Source: Amphibalanus amphitrite (Eukaryota > Arthropoda > Thecostraca > Balanomorpha > Balanidae). Taken from it: a stretch of 64,000 bases of DNA. Shown here in pieces: positions 41,101 to 53,100 of this stretch (within the stretch, counting starts at the first letter, position 1; each line of letters begins with the position of its first letter). The position numbers were made by a program, and so were the translations under genes. The notes beneath the pieces are model-generated. The model searched no databases. It was not told where the DNA came from and saw only the letters and a program-made list of their open reading frames with translations. The stretch spans positions 372,001 through 436,000 of the forward strand of contig NW_024881964.1 in NCBI RefSeq assembly GCF_019059575.1, written 5' to 3'.

Positions 41101-44100
41101 GGAAGGCGGAGGCGGAGTCACCGAAAACCTATCGATTCCGTAGACCTGCCCAACACTATTAACCGACCAGCTAAAGGACGAAGCAGGCACCCCCCCCCCA
41201 CCCCTCCCAACTAACCCCTACTGCAAGTCTGCATTGCAAAATTATTTTCGATGACGTCTAAAGCTCCAGTAGCAAATATGTGCGGAGACGGCCTGAGACG
41301 GTAATATTGACAGCAGAGACGGCCGAGACTCACCTGTCCGCCGGGCGGCACCTGACCCGGAGAAAAGAACATCATCATCGGCGGCGCCTGTGGAAGGCAG
41401 ACATTATGTCAGTAACAGGACAGGGTCGTATCGGCATTAGTGGCACTGATCGGTAGTCGGTACACCTGATCGACATATGACATGGAATATATCAATAGAT
41501 TGGGACTAATAGGCGGCAAACAAGAGCCATCTCTTATCTACCGTCAGTTGACCACTAGTCCAGTTTCTTGGGAACTTTGATGCCCCGATGTTCCCTAGAC
41601 TACACAGTGACTCTCAAGGAACCATCGACGTCCCGGTGTGACCAGTGGCTCTCCAAGGCCGACAGAACTCCTTTGCTCCCTGACCTGCCCTGATGTTCTC
41701 CTAGTCTCCCCACTCCCCGATAGTTCGTCCTCACCCCTCTGACCTGTCCTGGCGGCAGTCCGCCGGCCATGCTGAAGGCGGCTGCCGAGTGCGGCGCCGG
41801 CGGCGGTGGCATACTGATGGCGTGCCCGCCGGGCGGGTAGCCGGGGGCGGGCGCCGGCGGCCGCGGCCCGGCCATCATCTGGTGCGCGCTGTAGCCGGGC
41901 GCGCCGGTCACCAGCGGCGCGCCGGGCCGCAGCACCGGCGCCTGGTGGTGCTGGTGCGGGCCAGGGTAGCCCGGCACCGAGGGCAGCTCCACTGCCGGAC
42001 AACGGGGAGCGAGTGTCAGACCACACAGCGAACAACTACAGTCTGTCATACAGAAATCCACACAGCGAACGACACTCCACCATATACAGCAAACATCAGT
42101 CCGCAATACATCGATTCATAAAACAAATATCGCCCATACAACACATTCAAGTCCTTACCGAAATTATCAGTGAGCACCAGTCATCAGCCCATACAAAAAC
42201 ACTACATTGTTTTACACTAGACCCTCCCTAATCCAGCCCGTTCAACCGGCGGTCCCCACGGACTCAGTATGGCCACTCACAGTTCTGTTTGGCCATCTCA
42301 TGCATGGGCTGCTGGTAGGGCCGCGGCGGGGGCATGTACTGGAGTGGCTGGCCATCGCCCGCTCCTGTAGGTGCACGGACAGACGGGTTAGAAAACGAGA
42401 GACACAGATCAGCTACACTTGAACAGCAGGGCAGCGAAGTGAGCGACTGCATCACTTTGACTCAACACGCAGCTTTATTGCCTTTATTTGGGTACACCGG
42501 CGATTATGTGTGGATGGCGTATTGACCAGAAAGCTCGACTGATTTTTTCTGTAGTGATTTTATTAGTAAGTTTACCTCAGTAAGTAGCCACTCTACTGAT
42601 CATAGGTTCACTTGGCAGTGGTAAGCAATAAATACACTAATCTGTAAGGTCTGCATGGTCTGCAGCAGCCCCACTGGTACGCAGTCTCACCTGGGGGCGG
42701 CCCGTAGCCGCGGGGCTGTGCCGACAGCGGCACGTTATACCGCCCTCCGGGCTGTGGCAGCGGTACCCCTCCTCCTCCTGTTTCCGGCGGTCTCTCTGTA
42801 AAGACAGAAACACACCGGTCAGTGGACGAACGCACAGACTACGAAGGTTTCGGTTCAACAGCGCAAAACTCCCCGCTGGTAAGTAATGCATATCGAACGT
42901 ATGAGTGAAAGCGACATACTCGTAGTCAGTGTGTAAAGCATGCTTACACATAAAGGGAACATCGTTGGCACACTTGGATTTCACTATTGGTGCAAGGAAG
43001 GGTTACCATTTCACACAGCAGCACCTCCGTTGAGTATGAATCGGTGATCGTGTCGGCAACGTCTAAAAAGGCCTCCCGTGACACATCACACACTCCGTGA
43101 TTGACATCATCTATTTGAGGCTGAAGTGGGTGTCCGAGTCAAACACCAGCCAACAACGATAGATGTTGAAATGTCGCGACATAAATAAATCAGTATTGAT
43201 AGGTACCTTGGTAAATACAGTGCTGTCAGGGAGGACGGACCAGTACCAAACTTATCGGCAATCCCAATGTGTCGAACTGTCTGACGCGTCTCACTGCGTC
43301 AAAAGTGACGCAATACCATACATTCACTGGCCATGGCCTGTGGCTGCGTACACCGACCGGCCACAAAACTCAAACATATCACCCAGTCGGGCTGGACCGG
43401 CCGGCGGCCAGTGAGAGAGCGGCCGGTAGTTCCGGCGGCCGGTGTCAGTCTGGCGGCACCTCATCTCACCGGCTGCCGCTCACCGACAGTGAGTCACCAC
43501 CAACTCACAGCTAGCCGAGGAGGGGACTCCCGAAGGACTCCCATTGGACAGGGTCCAGCCAGCGCCTCAGAAATCGATCGGCACAGGGTGTCCCTGACCC
43601 GGCCGGGGTCGCCGGGAACGCGGCGCAGTGGCCGGCGTACCCACCGACTGACACCGGGACAACACTGGGCCCCACTGCGCTCCTGGCGACCCGCTAGGAC
43701 CCATCGCCTGCTGTAAGAACAACCCCGGGCCCAACTGCGCCAGGCGCGGATACAAGGGGGGGGGGCCATGGGGGCCATGGCCCCCCCCTTGGCCGATTTT
43801 TTTCAAAAATAAAATAAAAAGTTAAAAAGTTAAAAAGCTGAAAAGGGGGCCTCCTGAAAATAAAGTGGCCGAAATCCGATGAGTTTTTTTTTTTTAACCT
43901 ACCCACTTAGTTATTTCTTAGAAGACTAGCTGAGAAGACTTCTTTGTTAGAAGATTGGTAAAGCTTTTCATAACTTGGAGGTCTCTTATACTCACAGAGA
44001 TGACCACTTTTACAGGGCCTCCTAACCTGCACAGAGGGCCTCCAAGCCTGCACAGATGTTGAGATGTTGCCTGAACAGCTAGATAAGCTCAATAGACGCA

Positions 44101-47100
44101 GTTTTTTTTTGGGGGGGGGGCCCAACAAGTGGGAAGATGGGGCCTCCAACAGGTGGGATTATGGGGGGGGGGCCTCCTGGTTTCTAATGGCCCCTCCCTT
44201 GGAGATTTTCTGGATCCGCCCCTGAACTGCGCTCCTACCAAATGCCAACTGGCGCGGGCCAACTCATATAACAGATACCCGGACCTACTGAATGAGTAGA
44301 TACCCAGAACCACCGCCACAGCTAGCCTGATTCATCGGCAGAGAACCAACCAACAGTCAGCAACCAATCCTCCGACAGACAAGTAACCACCACACCGCTC
44401 CAAATAGCAGCGGTAGCCACAAAATCTGGCCTACCGACAGTAACCACCCCGCCGACACACCGTAGTACCAGCAGCGGGCAGACGGTAAACAACCGTCCGC
44501 CAGACAGTACCCCTTCTCCCTCTAACCCCCCCCCCCCCCCGACAGACAGCACTCATAGTAGACACGGCACCCGACCCACTTTCCACGAGCCGCCGCCAGC
44601 CCACTGCGTATCCAGACTCCTCATAATGACGCCAGTCACAGACAGGGAGACGTCAATAATGCACGTGTGCACGCGTTCGCCCCGCGACCTGCACTATTAG
44701 TGGCAGGCGTGACGTCAAGGGTATAAAAACTAGCCGATATACCGTACAAAGATATAGAGAGAGAATCGGATATATGTAGTATGCACGACATCCCTCAGAG
44801 TTACCAACTTAATTAAGCAGCGTTCCACAATACATATACATTGTTCAAATGTCAGACATTCATGTGGTCCTAAAAATGGTTCATGTACACCGCTCTTCAG
44901 ATTCTAGAGCTTCATGGAAAACCTTATCGCAATGCTATTACCGAAACAAGTATGTCTTCATTATTCCAGTACTGCACTTTTAAATCAAGCTCCGATGAAA
45001 CTGGATATTTGCAGTAAAAGTATGTTCTGATGATGGATAGGATCTATGGGTGGATAATACGTCTTGATAGAGGTTGAAAGCCATGCCCTTGAGGTTGGAG
45101 AAATCACGACATATAAACCTTTCGTGCAAAGCGTTCCGCTGATTTACACAAAAAGATGACATCAAACTTGACAGGAATCGTCACGGGATTGTTAACTAAG
45201 CGTGGCGAGCGAATTTATCATGCAGTCAGGCGATGCCAGTTAGTAATCGTGCTTTACAGAATCACAAAACCAAGTCTGTCGCATCCCTCAGCTGGCCTCT
45301 ATAGCTCTATGTAAACAAAATGCACATCAGCGGATTTGAAAGCAAGCCGAAAACCTAACAAGGCAGATCAGTCATCGGGATGGAACGAGTCGGCAAAGAA
45401 AGTGTAGCTCGCCAATGTGTGGGGAATGAGTTAGACTGAGACCGAAAGCTCCCACACTCCGAAAAAAAAAAAACAGCTGAAACGGCTCCATCTGACCGGG
45501 ATGATGACAGCGTAAAACGGTCCAACCGACCAAGTCAACTCAACGGTTATTATCCGGTCATATGACCAGGGCTCCTCTCCTGGTGATATGTGATAGGGTC
45601 CCAGCAGCTAACCCCCGAACTGCAATGAAAATATACGAATCCGAGCTGTTTAGTCGTGAGAGCCTTGACCAGAAGAATATGAAAAAGAAACACCGAAAAA
45701 TGTGACTGAGGCAAAGTACCTATATATAAGGCATCACTAAAAGCTATAAATTACTTAATACTTAGCCATGACACAGCACGGCACCAATTATACTAAATAC
45801 AAAAAAAAAAACTACGACAACTTCCGATTTCCACTGTCTTTACCGCAATATCACAAAACATCAGCCGACATGTGATGTAAATCACATGTCAAACAACAAA
45901 CACAAGATGACTTATCATGTCTGAGCTCAGCCATAACTACGCCGGGTCTTGCATTGAGCACCACTAGTCGGAGCCCCGGGCTGCCCAGTAACAGCGCCGG
46001 ACTGACTTTCAGGAAAAGGCTGCATCTCTATTTCCCACACTGCACCGCATTCCGACGATTTCTCCCCGAAACCGGGTATACTGACAGTTTCCTGTGACAG
46101 CGGCGGAGAATCCGCTACCCAGCTAACAGAGCTCCGTCCAGTTCCCAGCTCCGTGCCGAGCTCAGGACCCTGGGCTAGGGTGAAGAGGCGCTGATAACAC
46201 GCTGTCAGTCAGCGCGGACCTCACACTACGGGGCAGTATGTTAGTGCGCATTCCCGAACATACCACAGGCGTTTTGCAAGGCCCCAACACCACCTGTCAC
46301 CGCCTGAGAACGTCCGAGAAGTGAGGTACCGCACCGGACTCCCCCGCGTTCCGAGACCAGCCGCCCGGCTGAGGCATGCGTCAGCGCGCCCCCGCACACA
46401 GCCGCTATTTGAGTTTGGAAGTGGCCAAAATGCGATAACTCGTTAACCAGTTGACATTTTGCCAAGGAATTTTTTATTGTATGTGAAGTCAACCGTAAGG
46501 TCACATATGGGAACGTATGAGCATCCATGCTGATACATCATTGCCGTAAAAAATATTTTGCTTGTAATCCGCGGATGACGGGTATATCCCATAACGTGGG
46601 TGACTCGGGAGGGGATTCTGCATAGCTTCCCTGCTGTCTTCGAAACTACTCGTTCAATACTAAAAGTTCAAACGGCTTCTGATAGGAATAGCTGATAAAC
46701 GAAACCTAACTTTGTCACAAAAGGTCATGGAAAGGTCATGGGTCACAAAAGGTCATGGAAAGGGTCATGGAAGGAAATGTATACATTTTTAAGGTCATGC
46801 GACACATCTTTAATGGTCCATTTCGGCAAAAGCATCTACAAATGATGTCATCTGGGTCGTCCGATTCGAAACTATTTCCATTCGACAAATGAAGGTCAGG
46901 TCACGGCGAGGTCAAAAAGGTCAAATTTTGAAGTTGAGCATTATCAACAAAAAAGATGTGCATCGGATGCAATTTGAGCTCTGGAACACGATGATGCTAT
47001 TCATTTTGGTTTTCGATGTCAAGAACGTACTGAAATTGCCTTTGCAATATCGAAAATTGTGATTAACTGACTACGGTAAAATGCAAAAGCCAATAACATT

Positions 47101-50100
47101 GCCATTTCTGAAGATATCTGACTGAAACTTTCCAAAAGCAATGCAAATGTTACATACAAAAGCCAATGACGTTCATTCTGGTCGATGGCTGCTCCCCAAA
47201 ACTCTGAATGTTATCAACCATATCGGACATTCTTACGATATTCTGTTGGCTGGATGTCTTTTTGCTTTATTGAATTTGATCAGACTACATTCTGTTAAGA
47301 CGACGTACATTTATTGGTCACCAGAAAGTATACCCACAAGTCATTCGACAATCGACAACCAACAAATGCAATCGACACGAGCGTCGAGCACCCCTCAGCA
47401 CAAGCAACTGCCGGGGGCGATTAGACGGACCGCGCTCCTCTCTCGCAGCTGATTGGTCAGCTGCCGAACCGCACGGACGTCAGCTGCACGGCCGTCGCCC
47501 GGCCGACCTGACCGGGGTCGGCCGGGCGGCGACCTAGCGTCACTAGAACTGCAATAACTTTTGCCGGCAGTGTAATGCCGACCTAATTTTTTCAGCAAAT
47601 GAATCACAATTGTACGGTATATGTTATGGACGTTGTCTCGATGTGAAGCACGCTGTGCGTTTTTTGGTAGGCCTATGTAAATATTTAAATCCTCAAGCCC
47701 TTCTGCTTTGTGCAAGTGTGCAACAATTAGCTTATAATAACTGATTGGGAAGTTTTTTAGATGCACTTTTGTTACCAATGGATTCCGCACATTTTCCCCT
47801 TTCAGCTGATATCTTACTTACGCATTTTCAAGCAAAGAATATGACGGGAGACTCGTCAACATTTACATGAAAATCGCAGCACAAGTTCGGTCTCACGGAG
47901 CAAAACAAAACGGTGTTCTTTGGGAGCCCACCAATCTGTGCCAGAATGAGTAATATTTTTTCTGGATGATATTTTATACAGTCTGATCAATTTACGACCA
48001 GAAAATGTGAAAAAATCACGCTTTAAAATTTGTCGAAAATTAGGGTATTGGCCACTTCTGAACCCTGATAGCGGCTGTGTGCCCCGGCCCCGCTGCATGA
48101 ATACAACCGCGAGCATCAGCAGCGCGCTACCTCCCCGCGGCAGTTGAGCGGCCATGAAACCACCCGTGCGCCGCTTCCTGTAGTAGCCAGGCCGTACTAT
48201 CCGTCTGTGGCTGAGCCCGACATTCCAGCGCTGTGGCTGAACCAGACGGACCAGCAGCTCTCACAGCCACCCGGCAATAGCTGGGAGGCGAAGCTCGGCC
48301 TCTCGCTGTCCATGAGCGCGATGAGGACGGCGGCAGAGGACAGGCGGTGAGATGGCGTGCACGAGCGGCATCAGCCGGCGGCGGCGGCCAAAAATAGCGC
48401 CGCCATGCTGTGAAGGTCGCACGGGCCGCCGGATACCGGCATACCGGGCTGGTCCGGCCGGAACACCGCCAGTTCACACCCGCGGACCGCGGCGGGCCGG
48501 CCGGACCGACCGCTATCGATCCGTGTTGACCGCCGGCAGACGCCGACGGCGGCTATCAGCTCAGCGCCGGATGGTGGACCGCACTGCGTCAACTCGCGCC
48601 ACCGCCCCAGCTCTGAACAACACGGTGCCACGAAACAAACTCGGGATATCCCAATCACTGGCCGCGTACGGAGCGACAACCGGAACTCGGAACAGAACGC
48701 GATCTCGGGCTCCGAGCGGGACACGTCCCGAGTTGGACAGGCTATGAACGGCGTCAGTCCGGGCGACAGGCAATCGCAGAACGGCGCCATCCATTTCGAT
48801 AGCCGGAACTCGAAACGAAATGCCAACTCTAAACGGTACCCGTCTGAGAGAATCACTGGACTCGAAATGGGTCGCACCCCAGCGACAGTTACGGGATTCC
48901 TATCAGGGTTCTGTTGAATGAAGCAAAGCTGCTGGGAGCTACACTCATATTCCGACCGACAAACAAGTTATTTGTGGGTGTTCCGCTGCCACATGGGGTA
49001 GATTGACAGGCGACCTTCACCGTAGCACAGGCGACATTCCGAAACTACAGTGACGTGACTCATACAGCATACGTGACGACTCATACTGCATACAGACTCA
49101 TACAGCTCATGTCAACACAATGTTCACGGCAAACGGCTTAACTGTTTTGTCCGAATGCATGTCCGGTTGAATGAAGACAACTCATTCAAATTTTAAACCA
49201 TGCATATCAATTATCATAATCATTCTCGGGTCGATAGACACCGTAGCTTTGACCTAAAGTTCACCAATCCATCGATGAGTCAGACTGTCATTTCCCGCTG
49301 GCGCTATGCCCACTCCTTCACCCAATCACCGGCCTATTGGTAATATTTTACAGCTCCAGACCTGCCAGGCCGGCAAAATTCAACGGCTAACACATGGGGT
49401 CGATTCATCCGAACGGCAAAATATGCTAGCTAGAAAAGGATGATTCGTTATCTCAACTAGCTTGAATTATTTATGATCAATGTGGCCGATAACTTCTCAA
49501 ACACCGCCGTATAAGTCACGATTGGAGTTCGCCTCAACAATTCAAAGATTCGCCGTAGTGGGTCAAGAAAGTCCTGGAGGCGCTCAGAACGTCGATAGCA
49601 GACGGCTAGAGCCCGGCTAGGAGGTAGGGATGGCTAATTTAGGCAGCAGTGCGAGTGAGATGGAAAATAAATTATGTTACCGAGCTCGCCGATCTCGAAA
49701 ACACACCAACACTTAATCACTTACTTATCTACTACTTATGTAGTGTACACTACTAAGTGGTACACTACTAAGTACACTACTTATGTAATGTACTTATCAC
49801 TACACTACAATAATGGGAAATGGTTGCTTTTGCTTCAATTTTATATACAACATAAAGCTATCACGCCTCAAGTTGGGGACAAATGAATTAGGTGTAATGA
49901 CGTATTCACATTTTATGTATCGTTACCGACGTTTTCACAAGATACTGTGTCAAAAGTTCGAGCAATGCTAGACAGTGTCAATCAACCAATCTACGGCTCA
50001 CATCCCTGTGTTCCGACGCTGGCTTTCAAGTTCATCACGGACAGCGACCACCGAACCGCCGTCTCAAACGATAACAAACACAAAAAACGTCTGATACGGG

Positions 50101-53100
50101 GGCCGGCGCGGCGGCACCGGTCCCTCCGCCGTGTCATGTCGGCTCTGTGCCGCGCTCGGCGGTCCCGGACTCGGTACAGAGCGGCCGTCCTCCCACCGTA
50201 CCCACCGAGACAGCCCCTTGGCGCCCCGACCGAACTCCGCAGCGCAGCTCGGGCTGGGGTCATTACCCTCGCTGTGGGCAGGGGCGGCCGCCACTCCGTG
50301 CAACGACCCCCTTCCGTCCGGAGCCTGCAGTCGCCACTGTTACCGTGCGGTTCAGCTCACGCACAAGGCGACTGAGAGCGTGTAGCGCCGCGCGGGTCCC
50401 ACTGCAGCAGTCATCGCTAAAGCCCCCCGCAACCCCCCTCCCTGGCCGCGGCAGCACGTGGGTTGTGACGTCACAAAGACAGCTCGGCCGGCCGGCCGGC
50501 AGAGTTGCACCGGAGCTTACCGGCGCCGGCCGGCGGCGGACCGCCTAGGACTCATGGCACGAACCGTGCTGTGGGGAGACCACCAGCGGCACAGCAGCCT
50601 GCCGTCCGGCCTGATCGGGTCGACTCGGAGTGCACTGGGGTTGTGCCGCGGGGTCACTGACCTCAGCTGGTAACGTGGGAACACTCGCGGCGGACATTGC
50701 CAGCTCTGCCAGAGAGCTGGGCCAGCCGCCTGTGACGCCACTACCATCAGCTGATCAACAGACTACCGAGCCAACTGCGGAGAGTTCTCAGCAGTTCAAA
50801 ACGTAGGATACGGACAAAGGGGGGGGGGGAGACTCGTCATCGAGACGAGAGGTCTTTCACCACTGTTAAGAAAGTGTTCCCCGGATGCCAGTGGCGCAGC
50901 GCGGCGGCAGGGTTCCCTGCATCCTCCTGGGCGGCCAGCCACCTGACGAGCACCACAAACAGACCATCCGCCCGCCGCGCCAGCAGCCAGCCGGCGGCCC
51001 CTGGCACCAGGCCTGCGGCGCCACTTCCCAAACAAAGCATCCGGCCCGGGGCGGCGCGGTACGGCTGCACCCGCGCTCCTGCGCTGTCCGTCCGTCTGTC
51101 TGTCAGTCTGTCAGCGCCGCACATAACGGGCGCTCCACGCACGCGGCCGCCGCCGGCGGGCCCGGTGCGTACGCAGTGCGCGCCGGACGGTCCGCTCCGA
51201 GCCGGCGTCAAGGTCGGCAGTCGGGGTCGGCGACCGACCGCGCTCAGCTGCCCCACCGACCGGCCGGGCGCGCCAAAACAGACGGCGCCGCAAAAACCGC
51301 GCCGGGCGAGCTGAGTCAGCCGCCAGAGACACTCCCAGGGGCGGTGTCGGCACCGTCGGCCGCCGCTGCTCAGTGCCGACCGCAGGACAAAGATCGTGCC
51401 GGGCGGCCATCGCCCGCCGCTATCACGTGGCCCGCTCAAAGCAAGGTCACACGCCGCCGCTGTCTGCAGCGCCGGGCGGCGGCATGGAGGACTGACGGCC
51501 GCTGGCCGGCGAGCCCGGCGCCCACACGGCACGGCCGACCCCGAGAGGCACGCCTAAGGGCGGCTCTAACGGCGGCACGACCACCTGCGAGGTGCACTGT
51601 CGATGCCGGGAGGGAGGGGACACCCCGAACGGCGGCGCACTGCAGGTTCGAGCGATGAGTCAGGCCGGTGTGCAGCGGTATCCCCCCCCCCCCCCCCCTG
51701 TCGGTGTGACACACGCCCTGTGCGTCCCCGGCACCTGTCAGTGAGGGAAACGGGAAACTGTTCCTCTTTTGACTCCAGGGTCCGACAAGGGAACTACACC
51801 CACCCGGCAGACGGCTCTCTGCCAGTTCGATACATGGGTTATTCGGGGCCCGGTGTTTGTAGACCTCACACACCCGCCAGTCCTTCCGCTGTGCCCCTGA
51901 TTACCAGCGGGTACCGCGCAGGTGCTGACCGAGAAGACCTGTGCTGGTATGGCTAAGCAGCACTTATTTGAGGCTCAGTTTTTCATAAAATGTTTAGCCT
52001 ATAGAACATCAGTCAACACAGAAGGAAGGAAAAGTAACTATTTCCACTGTTATTATGCAGGTATTAATAAGAGAATCTTAAGTTATATCAACATGCATAT
52101 TGCATTTTCCTTGCTGCAGAGAGGATCATTCAAAAACTGGCATGATTACTTTATGTCAATTAAGAGGAGAGGTATCACCATGAGCTTTCCTGCTCCCTTG
52201 TGACAAGGGATTTAGAAGGAGAGACAAGGGCCTTGTCTCTCCTTCTAACTTCTAGGTAAGAACTTCTAGGTAAGACAGGCTATACTTCAATAGCTTCATG
52301 ACCAATAATACATTCCATGAGAATGCAATTGATACAGGCTTTTAAGAGCATGGACAAACTGGAAAAGAGTAAATTGCAATGGAATTGGGATTGCTATAAT
52401 TCACTCCTAAAATGTGAACAAAAATACCTATGCCTAAAAAATGAAATTCTTACTACTACAAAACTAAAAATAGTATCAAACACACAAGTCATAGTTTATT
52501 CAAGGTAAAAATTTATGCATAAAATTTATGCATAAATAAACATAATTTATGCATAAAATTTAATTTATGCATAACATTGAGAAATGAATACCTAATGGGC
52601 ATTAGCCATGCATAACACACATGCACATGCCACATTTGGCAGATTGCCTGGCCTGCATAATTGTAATGCAATCCCAATCTCAATCACCCTGTAACCAAGG
52701 AATAAGGAAAAAAGAAACAGTAGGTACCCAGCCAGCAATTCGCTTGGGCTGAACTGTGGCAAGCGTCGGGCAGCTTGGGCTTAGCTTGGGTTTGCCCACT
52801 TTGATCAAAACCAATGTATTTTTTACTAGGGCTGAGCTGGGGCATGCCGCGGCTATGCCCACGTGCGGATAGCAGTAGCTCAGCCCGACATCTGCCCGCG
52901 CATCCAAAACAGGCTTAACTTGGGCGGAGCGCGGGCTGATCAAGCTGGCTGTGTCCTTCGGCTAACTGGAGTAAAGCCGGAGCTTAGCCATACTTGTTCG
53001 GCTGTTCGCGCATGCGCAGCTCTGCGCCAATCATGTGCAGCGTTTGTGACAGTCTGCGCGCTGTGCGACGAAACGACACACCGGTGTTGGGGCATTTGGT

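Noticed and set aside
48371..48877. A 168-codon minus-strand frame in eIF4G intron 1 as a possible extra exon.
   Set aside because: There is no resemblance to eIF4G and no suitable splice sites; composition explains it.
50885..51658. Long open frames (over 200 codons) on both strands of the CpG-rich block.
   Set aside because: They overlap each other, are Arg/Pro/Ala-rich as expected from GC composition, and match no family I know.
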